Origin: Bacillota bacterium | GTDB lineage: Bacteria; Bacillota_E; RBS10-35; JAJYVN01 | DNA: 27,369 nucleotides | NCBI GenBank assembly: GCA_021846605.1 | Contig: JAJZWQ010000024.1 | Coordinates: 1-27,369 of the forward strand | Direction: 5' to 3' | Part shown: in pieces, positions 1-7,422 of the stretch | How positions within the stretch are numbered: the stretch's first letter is position 1 | Layout of the letters: the number at the start of each line of letters is the position of its first letter | Notes under the pieces: generated by a model | What the model saw: the letters and a program-made list of their open reading frames with translations, nothing else | What the model was told of the DNA's origin: nothing | Databases searched by the model: none | Made by a program: the position numbers and the translations under genes

Positions 1-527
1 CCGGCCGGGCCCCGCGCCACGCAGCGCACCTCCGCGCCGAGCGCCCGCAGGCAGCACACCAGCGCCAACCCGCAGCGGCCGGCCCCCACGACCGTGGCCG
101 TGGTCCCCCAGGCGGTGCGGCCGCTGAGGCGGGCGGCGTCGGCGATGGCCCCCTCTGCGGTCGGGACGGCGTTCAGCCGCGCAAAGGCGTCATTGTCGGC
201 GTAGGTCACCAGGGGGATCCCGCGAAGGGCCAGTTCCGCGCGCAGCCAGCCGCCGCAGCGCCCCAAGAGCCAGGGCGTGCCGATCGGCGTGGCGTCCAGC
301 CAGGCGCCATCGACGGGCAGCGGCCCGGGCGGGTCCGGCCGATACAGCGCGCGCCCCGCCGCGTCGGTCCCCAGGACCGGTCCGATCACGGCGTCGACGT
401 CGGCCAAGAGCTCGGGCGGCACCACGCCTGGCCCGCCGCCCAGCGAGCGCACTGTGTGTCCCAACCGCGCCAGGTGCCGCGCCGCCTCCAGTTCGCGTTG
501 CCCGCCGCCGACCACCGCCAGCCGCAT
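1..527 (-). CDS. dpaA: Dipicolinate synthase subunit A, 5' part (truncated by the window edge)
   Basis: DpaA (SpoVFA) with DpaB makes dipicolinic acid in the mother cell from the dihydrodipicolinate branch of lysine synthesis; the product fills the spore core. The 175 visible codons begin with a nucleotide-binding-like start (MRLAVVGGGQRELEAARHL). Near residues 118-165 they hold the family block LNAVPTAEGAIADAA, followed by a second Rossmann turn, TVVGAGRCGLALVCCLRALG. Both correspond to segments of Bacillus DpaA (NSIPTVEGT and VLGLGRTGMT, recalled from memory). The ATG at 527-525 is preceded by GGGAGG with 9 nt spacing. The C-terminal part, and presumably dpaB, lie outside the window. A sigma-K-like promoter is found 33 bases upstream, as expected for this mother-cell gene. 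Confidence 0.9.
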   Translation of the reverse strand, partial: MRLAVVGGGQRELEAARHLARLGHTVRSLGGGPGVVPPELLADVDAVIGPVLGTDAAGRALYRPDPPGPLPVDGAWLDATPIGTPWLLGRCGGWLRAELALRGIPLVTYADNDAFARLNAVPTAEGAIADAARLSGRTAWGTTATVVGAGRCGLALVCCLRALGAEVRCVARGPA

Positions 528-559
528 TGCCGCGCCTCCCGTGGACCCGTGGGCCAAGG

Positions 560-589
560 CACTATATGGGTGCGGCAGAGGGCGCCGTG
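560..589 (-). promoter_or_regulatory. Putative sigma-K promoter of dpaA
   Basis: Read on the minus strand there is a -35-like CACG (589-586), a 17-nt spacer and a -10-like CATATAGTG (568-560). The sigma-K consensus is mACm, 16-17 nt, CATAnnnTA; the -10 matches at all fixed positions except the last. A start near 553 would give a leader of about 26 nt with the GGGAGG site in the right place. spoVF is sigma-K dependent in Bacillus. The match is by eye, not scored. Confidence 0.55.
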
Positions 590-723
590 CTTGTCAGAAA
601 GGGCGGGGTGCGACGCGGCAAGCGCGTCGTCTTCCCATGTTGCCGGTGCAGGTCGGGGATGGCGACCAGGGGATATCCGGGCCTATCCGTGGTGCGCGCA
701 GGGAGCGCTGGGCGCGGGGCGGC

Positions 724-762
724 GCGGGGATCCCTGCCGCCTGGGGCGGCAGGGATCCCCGC
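724..762 (-). terminator. Perfect 17-bp hairpin after dapB
   Basis: Arms 724-740 and 746-762 are perfectly complementary (17 bp, very GC-rich, with GGGATCCC in the stem) around a 5-nt loop CTGGG. The hairpin begins 6 nt beyond the dapB stop on the minus strand. There is no following T tract, so it may act as a weak or Rho-assisted terminator or as an mRNA 3' stabiliser. It separates housekeeping dapB from sporulation dpaA, which has its own promoter-like sequence. Confidence 0.6.
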
Positions 763-768
763 TGGCGC

Positions 769-1515
769 TCAGTGCACCTCCAGCAGACCCTCAAGGTCCT
801 CGACGACGCCTTCCAGCGCCGTGATCTTGCGCACGGCGAGGACGACGCCCGGCCCGAAGGAGGCGCGGCTGATGGTGTCGTGGCGGAGGGTCAGGGTTTC
901 GCCCGGCCCGCCGAAGATGATCTCGTGATGCGCCACGAGCCCGGGGAGCCGCACGCTGTGGACGGACACCGGCGCGTGGGCGCCGCTGGCCTCCAGCAGC
1001 GCCTGCAGTTGGCGGGCCGTCCCCGATGGCCGGTCCCGCTTATGCTCGTGGTGCAGTTCCACGACCTCCACGTCGGGGAAGAAGCGCAGCGCCTCGCGGC
1101 AGAACCGGGCCAGCAGGAGCACGCCGAACGAAAAGTTGGGGATGAGCATCACGCCCAACCCACGCTCCCGCGACAGGCGCCGGATCTCCTCGACCTCGGC
1201 GGCGGCCAGGCCGGTCGCTCCGACCACGGGCCGCACGCCGGCGCGGAGCGCGGCCAGCGCGTGCCGGCCGGCGGACTCACCCAGGGTGAAGTCCACCAGC
1301 ACCTCGGGCCGCGCGCGGCGGAGCACCGCCTCCAGGTCCCCCTCCAAAGACACGTTCCAGGGCGTGCCGGCCAGCAGCACCCCCAGGTCCTCCCCCAGAT
1401 GCGCACGTGCGACGGCCCCCACCAGTTCCAGGTCCGGCGCCTCCCGGATGGCCTTGGCGGCCTCGCCTCCCGTCTTCCCCGTCGCGCCCGCCACTGCGAC
1501 ACGCACCGCCGCCAC
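769..1515 (-). CDS. dapB: 4-hydroxy-tetrahydrodipicolinate reductase
   Basis: DapB reduces the DapA product with NAD(P)H to tetrahydrodipicolinate on the way to diaminopimelate and lysine. The 248-residue protein has the dinucleotide loop AGATGKTG (9-16), VDFTLGE (74-80), VVGATGL (97-103) and IPNFSFGV (125-132). It also has the family signature ELHHEHKRDRPSGTA (153-167) with the catalytic His pair 155-156, Lys159 and the substrate-binding SGT. Length fits the family (about 215-270). I chose the GTG at 1515 because AGGGGG lies 9 nt upstream; a second GTG at 1506 is possible. The open frame continues far upstream but without family similarity. Its neighbour dpaA competes for the same pathway carbon during sporulation. 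Confidence 0.93.
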   Translation of the reverse strand: MAAVRVAVAGATGKTGGEAAKAIREAPDLELVGAVARAHLGEDLGVLLAGTPWNVSLEGDLEAVLRRARPEVLVDFTLGESAGRHALAALRAGVRPVVGATGLAAAEVEEIRRLSRERGLGVMLIPNFSFGVLLLARFCREALRFFPDVEVVELHHEHKRDRPSGTARQLQALLEASGAHAPVSVHSVRLPGLVAHHEIIFGGPGETLTLRHDTISRASFGPGVVLAVRKITALEGVVEDLEGLLEVH

Positions 1516-1769
1516 CCGCCATATCCCCCTTGCGCCGCGGGCCGGGCCCCGCAGGCTGTCCCAAGTTGCATCACTATAGTCAGACGGGCTCCGTGTGGAC
1601 AACACCGCACGCCGCGACAGCGGCCGCCGCAGGCTATGCGGGCGGGCGGGCGCACGACTGCCATCCGGTCCACCAGGGGCGGATTTCCACAGTCTGGCTG
1701 TCGAAGCGGAGGCGCCGCGCGGCACGGCGGCCGGCCGGCTCGGCCGGCTCGGCCCCCGCACCGCTGAAC

Positions 1770-2231
1770 TCAGTCGATGTGGATGTCGTTGGCGCCCTCT
1801 TTGCGCAGGATACCCTGCGCCTTCTGGGCGTCCTTGTCGGTCTTGAGCACAGTCAGGAAGTGCCCTTCCTTCACTTGGTGCTCGTAGTCCTTGCTCTGCT
1901 GCTCCGGGATCCCGAAGTCCACCAGGGCCCCCGCGATGCCACCCCCGGCGGCCGCCGTGATCGTGGCCGCCAACGGCCCCATCGCCAGGATGGGACCGAA
2001 GCCGGGGATCGCCAGGGCACCGGCCGTCGCCAGCAGACCCGCGGTACCCCCGATCCCGGCACCCCAGGTCGCGCCATCCCCGAGGCCCGCGCTGTGGCTC
2101 TTCTGCCCCTTGTGCGTGTCGGGCCCCACCACCGAGATCTCGTTGTCCGAAAACCCGGATCGCCGCAACTCGTGCACGGCCTTCTCCGCCTGATCCTCGC
2201 TGGAAAATACGCCGATCACCGTCTTTGCCAC
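1770..2231 (-). CDS. Glycine-zipper general stress protein (YflT/DUF1269-like)
   Basis: The 153-residue product starts AKTVIGVFSSEDQAEKAV, a ferredoxin-like alpha/beta unit typical of the YflT/heat-induced stress protein family. A long Gly/Ala-rich hydrophobic middle (about residues 55-110: GAGIGGTAGLLATAGALAIP and AATITAAAGGGIAGALV) resembles a glycine-zipper hairpin that can insert into membranes. A second alpha/beta segment follows (HFLTVLKTDKDAQKAQGIL). The molecular role of the family is not established; members are often general-stress induced. The GTG start at 2231 is chosen because GAAGGGGG lies about 10 nt upstream; an ATG seven codons earlier overlaps that ribosome site. It is flanked by gaps on both sides, so it may be transcribed alone. 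Confidence 0.75.
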   Translation of the reverse strand: MAKTVIGVFSSEDQAEKAVHELRRSGFSDNEISVVGPDTHKGQKSHSAGLGDGATWGAGIGGTAGLLATAGALAIPGFGPILAMGPLAATITAAAGGGIAGALVDFGIPEQQSKDYEHQVKEGHFLTVLKTDKDAQKAQGILRKEGANDIHID

Positions 2232-2260
2232 CGGACGCCCGCCCCCTTCCATGCCTGCCT

Positions 2261-2280
2261 GCGCCGGCCCGGGCCGGCGC
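2261..2280. repeat. Perfect 20-nt GC palindrome between dut and the stress protein
   Basis: Bases 2261-2280 (GCGCCGGCCCGGGCCGGCGC) are a perfect palindrome. It lies 50 nt beyond the dut stop and about 30 nt upstream of the stress-protein start on the minus strand. It could be a terminator stem for the rpsO-dut run or a binding site. No T tract follows. Confidence 0.4.
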
Positions 2281-2330
2281 GCGGCCAGACTCAGGGTGCC
2301 TCGCGGGGACGGGCGGATATGCGCACCCGT

Positions 2331-2780
2331 TCAGCGACGCCCGGTGCTGCCGAAGCCGCCGCTGCGTTCGCCGCCGGGGAGGTCGTCGTCGGTCCGCAGG
2401 TAGCGCTGGAAGATCCCCTGGGCGATCCGCTCGCCGGCGGCGATGGACACCGCCGCGCTCCCCAGGTTGCGCAGGGGGATCAGGATGTGGCCTCCGTTGT
2501 CGGCGTTGGCGACGTAGTCGGCGTCGATGACGCCGGTGCCGTTGGCCAGGACCAGGCCGGAGCGCAGGCCCAGGCTGCTGCGCACGTGGATGACGAGGAA
2601 CTCGTCCTCCCCCATGTGCGCGCACAGGCCGGTCGGCACCATCACCACGCCGCCAGGCGGCACATCGACGGGTCGCGCCGCCGCCAGATCGTAACCGGCA
2701 GCGTGCGCCGTGTGCCGGCGCGGTGCCGTCACCCCCAGGGGCGCGTACTCGGGCAGCACCTCGAACCGACGCCCGGCCAT
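2331..2780 (-). CDS. dut: dUTP diphosphatase (trimeric dUTPase)
   Basis: Dut hydrolyses dUTP to dUMP and pyrophosphate, keeping uracil out of DNA and supplying dTMP synthesis. All five trimeric-dUTPase motifs are present in its 149 residues: AGYDLAA (28-34), RSSLG (68-72), GVIDADY (83-89) with the catalytic Asp, GERIAQGIF (116-124), and the C-terminal arm RSGGFGSTG (139-147). The ATG at 2780 has GGAGGGAGG about 7 nt upstream, inside the end of the M16 protease gene. The protease stop codon ends at 2782, one base before this ATG, so the two genes are probably translationally coupled. Longer upstream frames lack family similarity. Confidence 0.95.
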   Translation of the reverse strand: MAGRRFEVLPEYAPLGVTAPRRHTAHAAGYDLAAARPVDVPPGGVVMVPTGLCAHMGEDEFLVIHVRSSLGLRSGLVLANGTGVIDADYVANADNGGHILIPLRNLGSAAVSIAAGERIAQGIFQRYLRTDDDLPGGERSGGFGSTGRR

Positions 2781-2781
2781 C

Positions 2782-4074
2782 TCACGCCTCCCTCCAGTTC
2801 CAGCCCTGCGGCGCGCGTGACGGCGGTCCCAGATAGGCGGCCGCCCAGCCGGGGACGCCGCCCAGCCCGGCGGCAAACTCGCGGATGTCGTTGCGGCCCA
2901 CGGCGCGCAGCCGCTCCGTCAGTTCAGCGGGCGTCAACCAGTCCCCGCCGCCGAGAGCCCAGCGCCCCAGCCGCTGCATCCGGCTCTCGGTGCCCTCGAT
3001 GTCCATCCAAATGCCGGTCTCCAACTGCCGGCAGTGGCGGGTCAGTTCGGCCGCCTCCGGCCCCTCGTCCGCCAGGCGTTCGACCTCGGCGACCGCCATC
3101 TCGGCGGCGCGGGCCGCGTCCCGCGGCGCGGTCGCCAGGTACACGCCCACCTCGCCGCCATCGCTGTATTCGGCGCGGCTGGTCCCCACGTCATAGCAGA
3201 GGCCGTGTCCCTCGCGCAGCACCTGAAAGAGGCGCGACGACGGACTGCCGCCCAGGATACTCGCCCACACCGCGGCGGCAAAGCGGTCCGCATCCGTCTG
3301 GCCCGGTCCGAGGCGCCCAAAGACGACGTGGGCCTGCTCCCCCTCCCGCGCCAAGCGCAACGGCCGGGGCCCGGCCACGGCCCGGGTGCGCACGCCGGCC
3401 CCCGCGCCCGGCCCGAGCCCCCCCAGCGCGCGTTCGGCGGCGGCGCGGAAGCGGTCGGGATCGAGGTTGCCGGCGGCGGCGACGACCATCCTGCCGGCGA
3501 CGTAGTGCTCGCGGTGAAACTGGCGGAGGCCAGAGGTCGCCAGGGCGCCGACCGACGCCGGCGTCCCCGCCTGCGGACGGCCGAGCGCGTCCTCCCCCCA
3601 CAGCGCCCGCGCGAACAGGTCGTCGGCGGTCTCCGCGGGGTCGTCGGCCACCATCGCCAGTTCGTCCAGCACCACCTGGCGCTCGCGCTCGGTGTCCGCG
3701 TCGTCCAAACGCGGCACAGACACCATCTCCGCCAGCAACTCCAGGGCCTGGGTCAGGTGCCGCGAGAGGACGTGCGCGAAGAAGCAGGTGGATTCCCGGC
3801 TGGTGAAGGCGTTGAACTGGCCGCCGAGGGCGTCCATCTCCTCTGCCAACAGGCGCGCGGAGCGGCCGCGGCTCCCCTTGAAGATGAGGTGTTCCAGGAA
3901 GTGCGCCAGGCCCGCGGCGTCGGGCGGGTCGTCCCGGCTCCCCACCGGGATCCAGACGCCGACGCTCGCCGTGCGCACGTGCCGCATGGGCTCAAGCACC
4001 AGACGCACCCCGTTGCCGAGGCGGATATCCACGATCAGCCCGCCCGTCCCCCCTGCGCCAACGGGCGCCGCCAC
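2782..4074 (-). CDS. M16-family zinc metallopeptidase (YmxG/MlpA-like processing protease)
   Basis: This is a mitochondrial-processing-peptidase-like protease. The inverted zinc motif HFLEH (58-62), with Glu138 in VVLDELAM as third ligand, matches the HxxEH...E pattern of active M16 subunits. A second, inactive-type M16 half follows to residue 430. In Bacillus the homologue (ymxG/mlpA) also lies after rpsO-pnp and before the dpaA/spoVF genes, so the neighbourhood is conserved. The in-frame GTG at 4074 is given as start. A GTG at 4032 (giving MDIRLGNGVRLVLEPM) fits the usual family N-terminus equally well and has GGGCGGG 6 nt upstream. The substrate is unknown. Confidence 0.88.
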   Translation of the reverse strand: MAAPVGAGGTGGLIVDIRLGNGVRLVLEPMRHVRTASVGVWIPVGSRDDPPDAAGLAHFLEHLIFKGSRGRSARLLAEEMDALGGQFNAFTSRESTCFFAHVLSRHLTQALELLAEMVSVPRLDDADTERERQVVLDELAMVADDPAETADDLFARALWGEDALGRPQAGTPASVGALATSGLRQFHREHYVAGRMVVAAAGNLDPDRFRAAAERALGGLGPGAGAGVRTRAVAGPRPLRLAREGEQAHVVFGRLGPGQTDADRFAAAVWASILGGSPSSRLFQVLREGHGLCYDVGTSRAEYSDGGEVGVYLATAPRDAARAAEMAVAEVERLADEGPEAAELTRHCRQLETGIWMDIEGTESRMQRLGRWALGGGDWLTPAELTERLRAVGRNDIREFAAGLGGVPGWAAAYLGPPSRAPQGWNWREA

Positions 4075-4122
4075 CGGGCGGGCATCCCCGCGTTCGGTGG
4101 CGGCGCCCGCCGCAAATCGGGT

Positions 4123-6375
4123 CTAGCGCCGCGGCCCACCCCGGCCGTTCGGCACCGAGGGACGGGGCGCCGGGCGCGGGGCGCCGGGCGTCTTGGGCTG
4201 GATCTTCTCACGCTCCGCGGCGTCGGGGACCGTATCCAGCGCCACGCGCCGGGAGAGGTTCAGGCGGCCGAGTTGGTCGATCTCCATCACCTTGACCATG
4301 ATCTCGTCCCCCACCTCGACCACGTCCTCGACGGTCGGGATGCGCTCGCGCGCCAACTCCCCGATCCGTACCAGGCCGTCCTTCCCCGGCAGGATCTCCA
4401 CGAAGGCGCCGAAGTCCATCAGGCGCACGACCTTGCCGAGGTAGACCTCCCCCACCTCGGGGACGCGCGTCAGGCTGCGGATCCAGTCCTCGGCCTTGCG
4501 GGCCGATTCCGAACTCGGCGCGGCGATGAACACGCGACCGTCGTTCTCGACGTCCACCGTGGCGCCCGTCTCGGCGATGATCTTGTGGATCATCTTGCCA
4601 CCCGGGCCAATCACGTCGCGGATCTTGTCCGGGTCGATCTGCAGGACGCTGATGCGCGGCGCGTGCGGGCTGAGCTGGTTCCGTGGCTGTTCCAGCACCG
4701 CCAGCATCTTGCCCAGGATGAACATGCGTCCGGCGCGCGCCTGCTCCAACGCGCGGGCCAGGAGATCCGCGTCCACGCCGGCGATCTTGATGTCCATCTG
4801 GATCGCGGTGACCCCGCGCTCCGTGCCGGCCACCTTGAAGTCCATGTCTCCCAGGTGGTCCTCCATGCCCTGGATGTCGGAGAGGACGGCGGTCCGCCCC
4901 CGCGTGGTGCGCCCGTCCTCGGTGATCAACCCCATCGCGATCCCGGCAACCGGGCGGCGGATGGGCACCCCCGCGTCCATCAGCGAGAGCGTGCTGCCGC
5001 ACACGGAGGCCATCGAGGTGGAGCCGTTGCTCTCGATCACCTCGGACACGACACGGATGGCGTACGGGAAGCTGCTCTCGTCGGGGATCATGCGCACCAG
5101 GGCGCGCTCGGCAAGGGCCCCGTGGCCGATCTCGCGCCGGCCGGGGGAGCGCATGGGCTTGACCTCGCCCGTGCTGTACGGGGGGAAGTTGTAGTGGTGG
5201 AGGTAGCGCTTGGTGTCGCTGTGCTCCCCGATCGAGTCGATCAGCTGTCGGTCGCTGATGGGCCCCAGCGCGGCGACCGAGCAGACCTGCGTCTGGCCGC
5301 GGGTGAAGATCGCGCTGCCGTGCGCCCGCGGCAGGAAGCCCGTATCGCACCAGATCGCCCGGATCTCGTCCACCTTCCGGCCATCCGGACGGAGACCCTG
5401 TTCCAGGATGAGGGCGCGGGTCACCGATCTCTCCACATCGTGGAGGAGTTCGCCCACCGCCGCAGCGGGGGCGTCCGGGAAGCGCTCGGCGGCATCCGAC
5501 GCCACCCGGGCCATCACCTCGGCGATGTCGTGCTCCCGCCCCAGTTTGTCCGGGTTGAGGACCGCCGTCCGCATCGCCACGGTCGCCCGGTCGTGCACGA
5601 AGCCCTCCAATTCCGTATCGCGGGGCGCGGTGAGGACATCCATCTTGGGCCGGCCGACCGCGGCCACGATCTCGCGTTGCCAGTCGCACAGCAACTGAAT
5701 CTCCCGCCGCCCATGCTCCAGCGCTTCGACGATGCGCGACTCGGGCACCTCGTCGGCGCCGGCCTCGACCATCAGGATCGCGTCGGCGCTGCCCGCCACC
5801 ACCAATTCCAGCGCGCTCTGGTCCAGTTCGTCGGGGAGCGGGTTGGTCACCAGGCGGTCCCCGGCCAGACCGATCAGCACCGCACCAGTGGGACCGGCCC
5901 ACGGGATGTCCGAGATGGACAGCGCGATGGAGGCGCCGATCATGCCGGTGATATCCGGGGGGTTCTCGCCGTCGTAGGACAGGACGGTGGCCACGACCTG
6001 GACGTCGTTGCGGTAGCCGTCCGGAAAGAGTGGGCGGATGGGACGGTCGATCAGGCGCGCGGTCAGCGTGGCGCGCTCGCTCGGGCGGCCCTCGCGCCGG
6101 AAGAACGACCCCGGGATGCGTCCCGCCGCGTACTGCCGTTCCTCGTAATCGGTCCGCAACGGAAAGAAGTCCACATCGGGTCGGGGCTTGGCGGTCGCCG
6201 TGGCGGTGATCAGCATCACCGTCTCGCCGTAGCGCAACAGAACCGCGCCGTTGGCCTGCTTGGCGACATGGCCGATCTCCGCCACCAGCGGCCGTCCCGC
6301 CAGTTCGGTCCGGAAGACCCGCTTGCCGCCCACCCCCGGAGACGTGATCTCCAGCATCCCGGTCGCATGATCCAT
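4123..6375 (-). CDS. pnp: Polyribonucleotide nucleotidyltransferase (PNPase)
   Basis: PNPase degrades RNA 3' to 5' using phosphate and can add tails. The 750-residue protein shows two RNase PH domains. The second carries the catalytic block SDIQGMEDHLGDMDFKVAGT with the Asp residues known to be essential. A KH domain follows (DVIGPGGKMIHKI, GxxG loop), then an S1 domain (GEVYLGKVVRLMDFGAFVEI) and a basic Pro/Arg-rich tail. Length is slightly above the usual 700-710 because of that tail. The ATG at 6375 has GGGAGAGGG about 6 nt upstream. It lies 70 nt behind rpsO with a hairpin in between, the classic rpsO-pnp order. Confidence 0.97.
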   Translation of the reverse strand: MDHATGMLEITSPGVGGKRVFRTELAGRPLVAEIGHVAKQANGAVLLRYGETVMLITATATAKPRPDVDFFPLRTDYEERQYAAGRIPGSFFRREGRPSERATLTARLIDRPIRPLFPDGYRNDVQVVATVLSYDGENPPDITGMIGASIALSISDIPWAGPTGAVLIGLAGDRLVTNPLPDELDQSALELVVAGSADAILMVEAGADEVPESRIVEALEHGRREIQLLCDWQREIVAAVGRPKMDVLTAPRDTELEGFVHDRATVAMRTAVLNPDKLGREHDIAEVMARVASDAAERFPDAPAAAVGELLHDVERSVTRALILEQGLRPDGRKVDEIRAIWCDTGFLPRAHGSAIFTRGQTQVCSVAALGPISDRQLIDSIGEHSDTKRYLHHYNFPPYSTGEVKPMRSPGRREIGHGALAERALVRMIPDESSFPYAIRVVSEVIESNGSTSMASVCGSTLSLMDAGVPIRRPVAGIAMGLITEDGRTTRGRTAVLSDIQGMEDHLGDMDFKVAGTERGVTAIQMDIKIAGVDADLLARALEQARAGRMFILGKMLAVLEQPRNQLSPHAPRISVLQIDPDKIRDVIGPGGKMIHKIIAETGATVDVENDGRVFIAAPSSESARKAEDWIRSLTRVPEVGEVYLGKVVRLMDFGAFVEILPGKDGLVRIGELARERIPTVEDVVEVGDEIMVKVMEIDQLGRLNLSRRVALDTVPDAAEREKIQPKTPGAPRPAPRPSVPNGRGGPRR

Positions 6376-6409
6376 GTTCTTCCCTCTCCCCCACTCCACC
6401 GACCCACGC

Positions 6410-6440
6410 CCACAAAAGAGACAGGGCGGCTGTGCCGCCC
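6410..6440 (-). terminator. Hairpin between rpsO and pnp
   Basis: Bases 6424-6430 and 6434-6440 form a 7-bp all-GC stem with a 3-nt loop. On the minus strand it is followed by TGTCTCTTTT, a loose T-rich tail. It starts 5 nt after the rpsO stop. It fits a partial intrinsic terminator or processing site that sets the rpsO:pnp ratio; which of the two cannot be read from sequence. Confidence 0.55.
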
Positions 6441-6445
6441 CACCC

Positions 6446-6718
6446 CTACCGCGTCCGGATGCCCAGTCGCTCGGACAACTCCCTGTACTTGGCCACATCG
6501 TGCCGGCGCACGTAGTTCATCAGCCGGCGCCGCTGGCCGACCATCTTATAGAGACCGCGCCGGCTGTGGTGGTCCTTGCTGTGCACCCGCAGGTGCTCCG
6601 TGAGTTGCGTGATCCGTGCGGTCAACAGCGCGATCTGCACCTCGGAAGACCCCGTATCCTCCGGCTTCCGTCCGAAGCTGGCCATGATCTCCTGCTTCTT
6701 GGCACTCTCCAGCGGCAC
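6446..6718 (-). CDS. rpsO: Ribosomal protein S15
   Basis: S15 binds the central domain of 16S rRNA early in 30S assembly. The 90-residue product has the family hallmarks [28 protein letters not shown] and the C-terminal [19 protein letters not shown]. The GTG start at 6718 gives the standard length (89-90) and has AAGGGGG 7 nt upstream. The frame stays open upstream but that extension is not S15-like. It is first in the rpsO-pnp-M16-dut run, with its own promoter-like sequence and a structured leader. Confidence 0.97.
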   Translation of the reverse strand: MPLESAKKQEIMASFGRKPEDTGSSEVQIALLTARITQLTEHLRVHSKDHHSRRGLYKMVGQRRRLMNYVRRHDVAKYRELSERLGIRTR

Positions 6719-6810
6719 CGATCCGCCCCCTTGTCTGTGGCAGGTTGCGGGGATGCCCGCACCGGGCCGGGGAAGGCGTGGGCTGATCGCGCTCCCCCGC
6801 TCGGCCTGCC

Positions 6811-6868
6811 GTGCGGCATGGCGCCGCACAATACCGGCAAGTCTAGCATAGCCGGCTGGAAGCCGCAA
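6811..6868 (-). promoter_or_regulatory. rpsO promoter candidate and structured leader
   Basis: On the minus strand TTGCGG (6868-6863), a 17-nt spacer and TAGACT (6845-6840) form a sigma-A-like promoter, with an extended -10 TG one base before TAGACT. A start near 6833 gives a leader of about 115 nt. The leader opens with a perfect 7-bp hairpin (arms 6823-6829 and 6811-6817, loop 6818-6822). S15 represses its own mRNA through leader structures in several bacteria. A binding role for this hairpin is inference. Confidence 0.5.
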
Positions 6869-7040
6869 TTTGCGAGGTTTCGCGTGGGGGCCAGCCGTTC
6901 CACCCCGGGGCCGCGGTCACGCGCGCTCCCCGGACCCCTCCCCCGCCGCGCCGCCCCCGTGGGGACGGCGCGGCGACAGGGGCACTTCCCGCCGCGTGCG
7001 CATAGTCTCTGTGCATTCTATGCCCCGGGGGGTGCCCCGA

Positions 7041-7304
7041 TTGACCCGCCCACAACACCCCGCCGGCCTGCACCGCATGGCCGAGGTCCGCCGGCGCACC
7101 GGGCTCACCGCCCGCCAGATCCGCTATTACGATCAGCAGGGCCTCGTGGTCCCCACGCGCACCGCGGGCGGCCACCGCCTGTACAGCGACGCCCAGGTCG
7201 CCAGACTCCTGGCGGTCAAGGCGTTGCTGGGCAACGGCCGCTCCCTGGCGGACGTCGCCCGCGAACTCGGACCGGTCCCACCGTCCCCCCAGGTGCCCGA
7301 GTGA
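7041..7304 (+). CDS. Small MerR-family regulator (GlnR/TnrA-like)
   Basis: The protein is almost only a MerR winged-helix DNA-binding domain. GLTARQIRYYDQQGLVVPTR is the recognition region and wing start, followed by GGHRLYSDAQVARLLAVKAL and a short Pro-rich end. ARQIRYY..GLV.P.RT is the pattern of the GlnR/TnrA nitrogen regulators, but no glutamine-synthetase-sensing tail can be recognised, and glnA is not in the window. TTG at 7041 is chosen because GGGGGGTG lies 6 nt upstream, giving 87 residues. ATG at 7020 or GTG at 7032 would add 7 or 3 residues but lack a ribosome site. An inverted pair CATAG/CTATG (7001-7021) just upstream may be an autoregulatory site. Its target is unknown. Confidence 0.7.
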   Translation: MTRPQHPAGLHRMAEVRRRTGLTARQIRYYDQQGLVVPTRTAGGHRLYSDAQVARLLAVKALLGNGRSLADVARELGPVPPSPQVPE

Positions 7305-7322
7305 GCGGCGGCGCGCAGGGAG

Positions 7323-7365
7323 CAGGGGTCCCCGCTGCCGCTGCCGCGGCAGCAGGGAATCCCTG
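7323..7365 (+). terminator. Long GC-rich hairpin after the MerR gene
   Basis: Arms 7323-7340 and 7347-7365 pair over about 18 positions with a few mismatches, loop 7341-7346. It begins 18 nt past the MerR stop and ends about 57 nt before the next start, fitting a terminator-type structure without a T tract. The arms share the GGG(A)TCCC core and CTGCCG of the hairpin after dapB. Confidence 0.45.
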
Positions 7366-7422
7366 CCCGGGCGCTAACCGGGTATGCTGCACTGGACAGG
7401 GCACAGGGGAGGCGGTAGGCGG

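Noticed and set aside
1516..1769. Possible lysine riboswitch before dapB
   Set aside because: I could not trace the conserved lysine-aptamer core or an associated terminator in this 254-base gap.
1407..3806. A long Arg/Pro-rich open frame on the plus strand
   Set aside because: Composition is typical of antisense reading of GC-rich genes; dapB, dut and the M16 protease occupy the other strand.
3034..6603. A 1189-codon open frame on the plus strand across pnp and the M16 gene
   Set aside because: It is an antisense shadow caused by high GC; it has no family similarity, and the minus strand carries complete, recognisable genes there.
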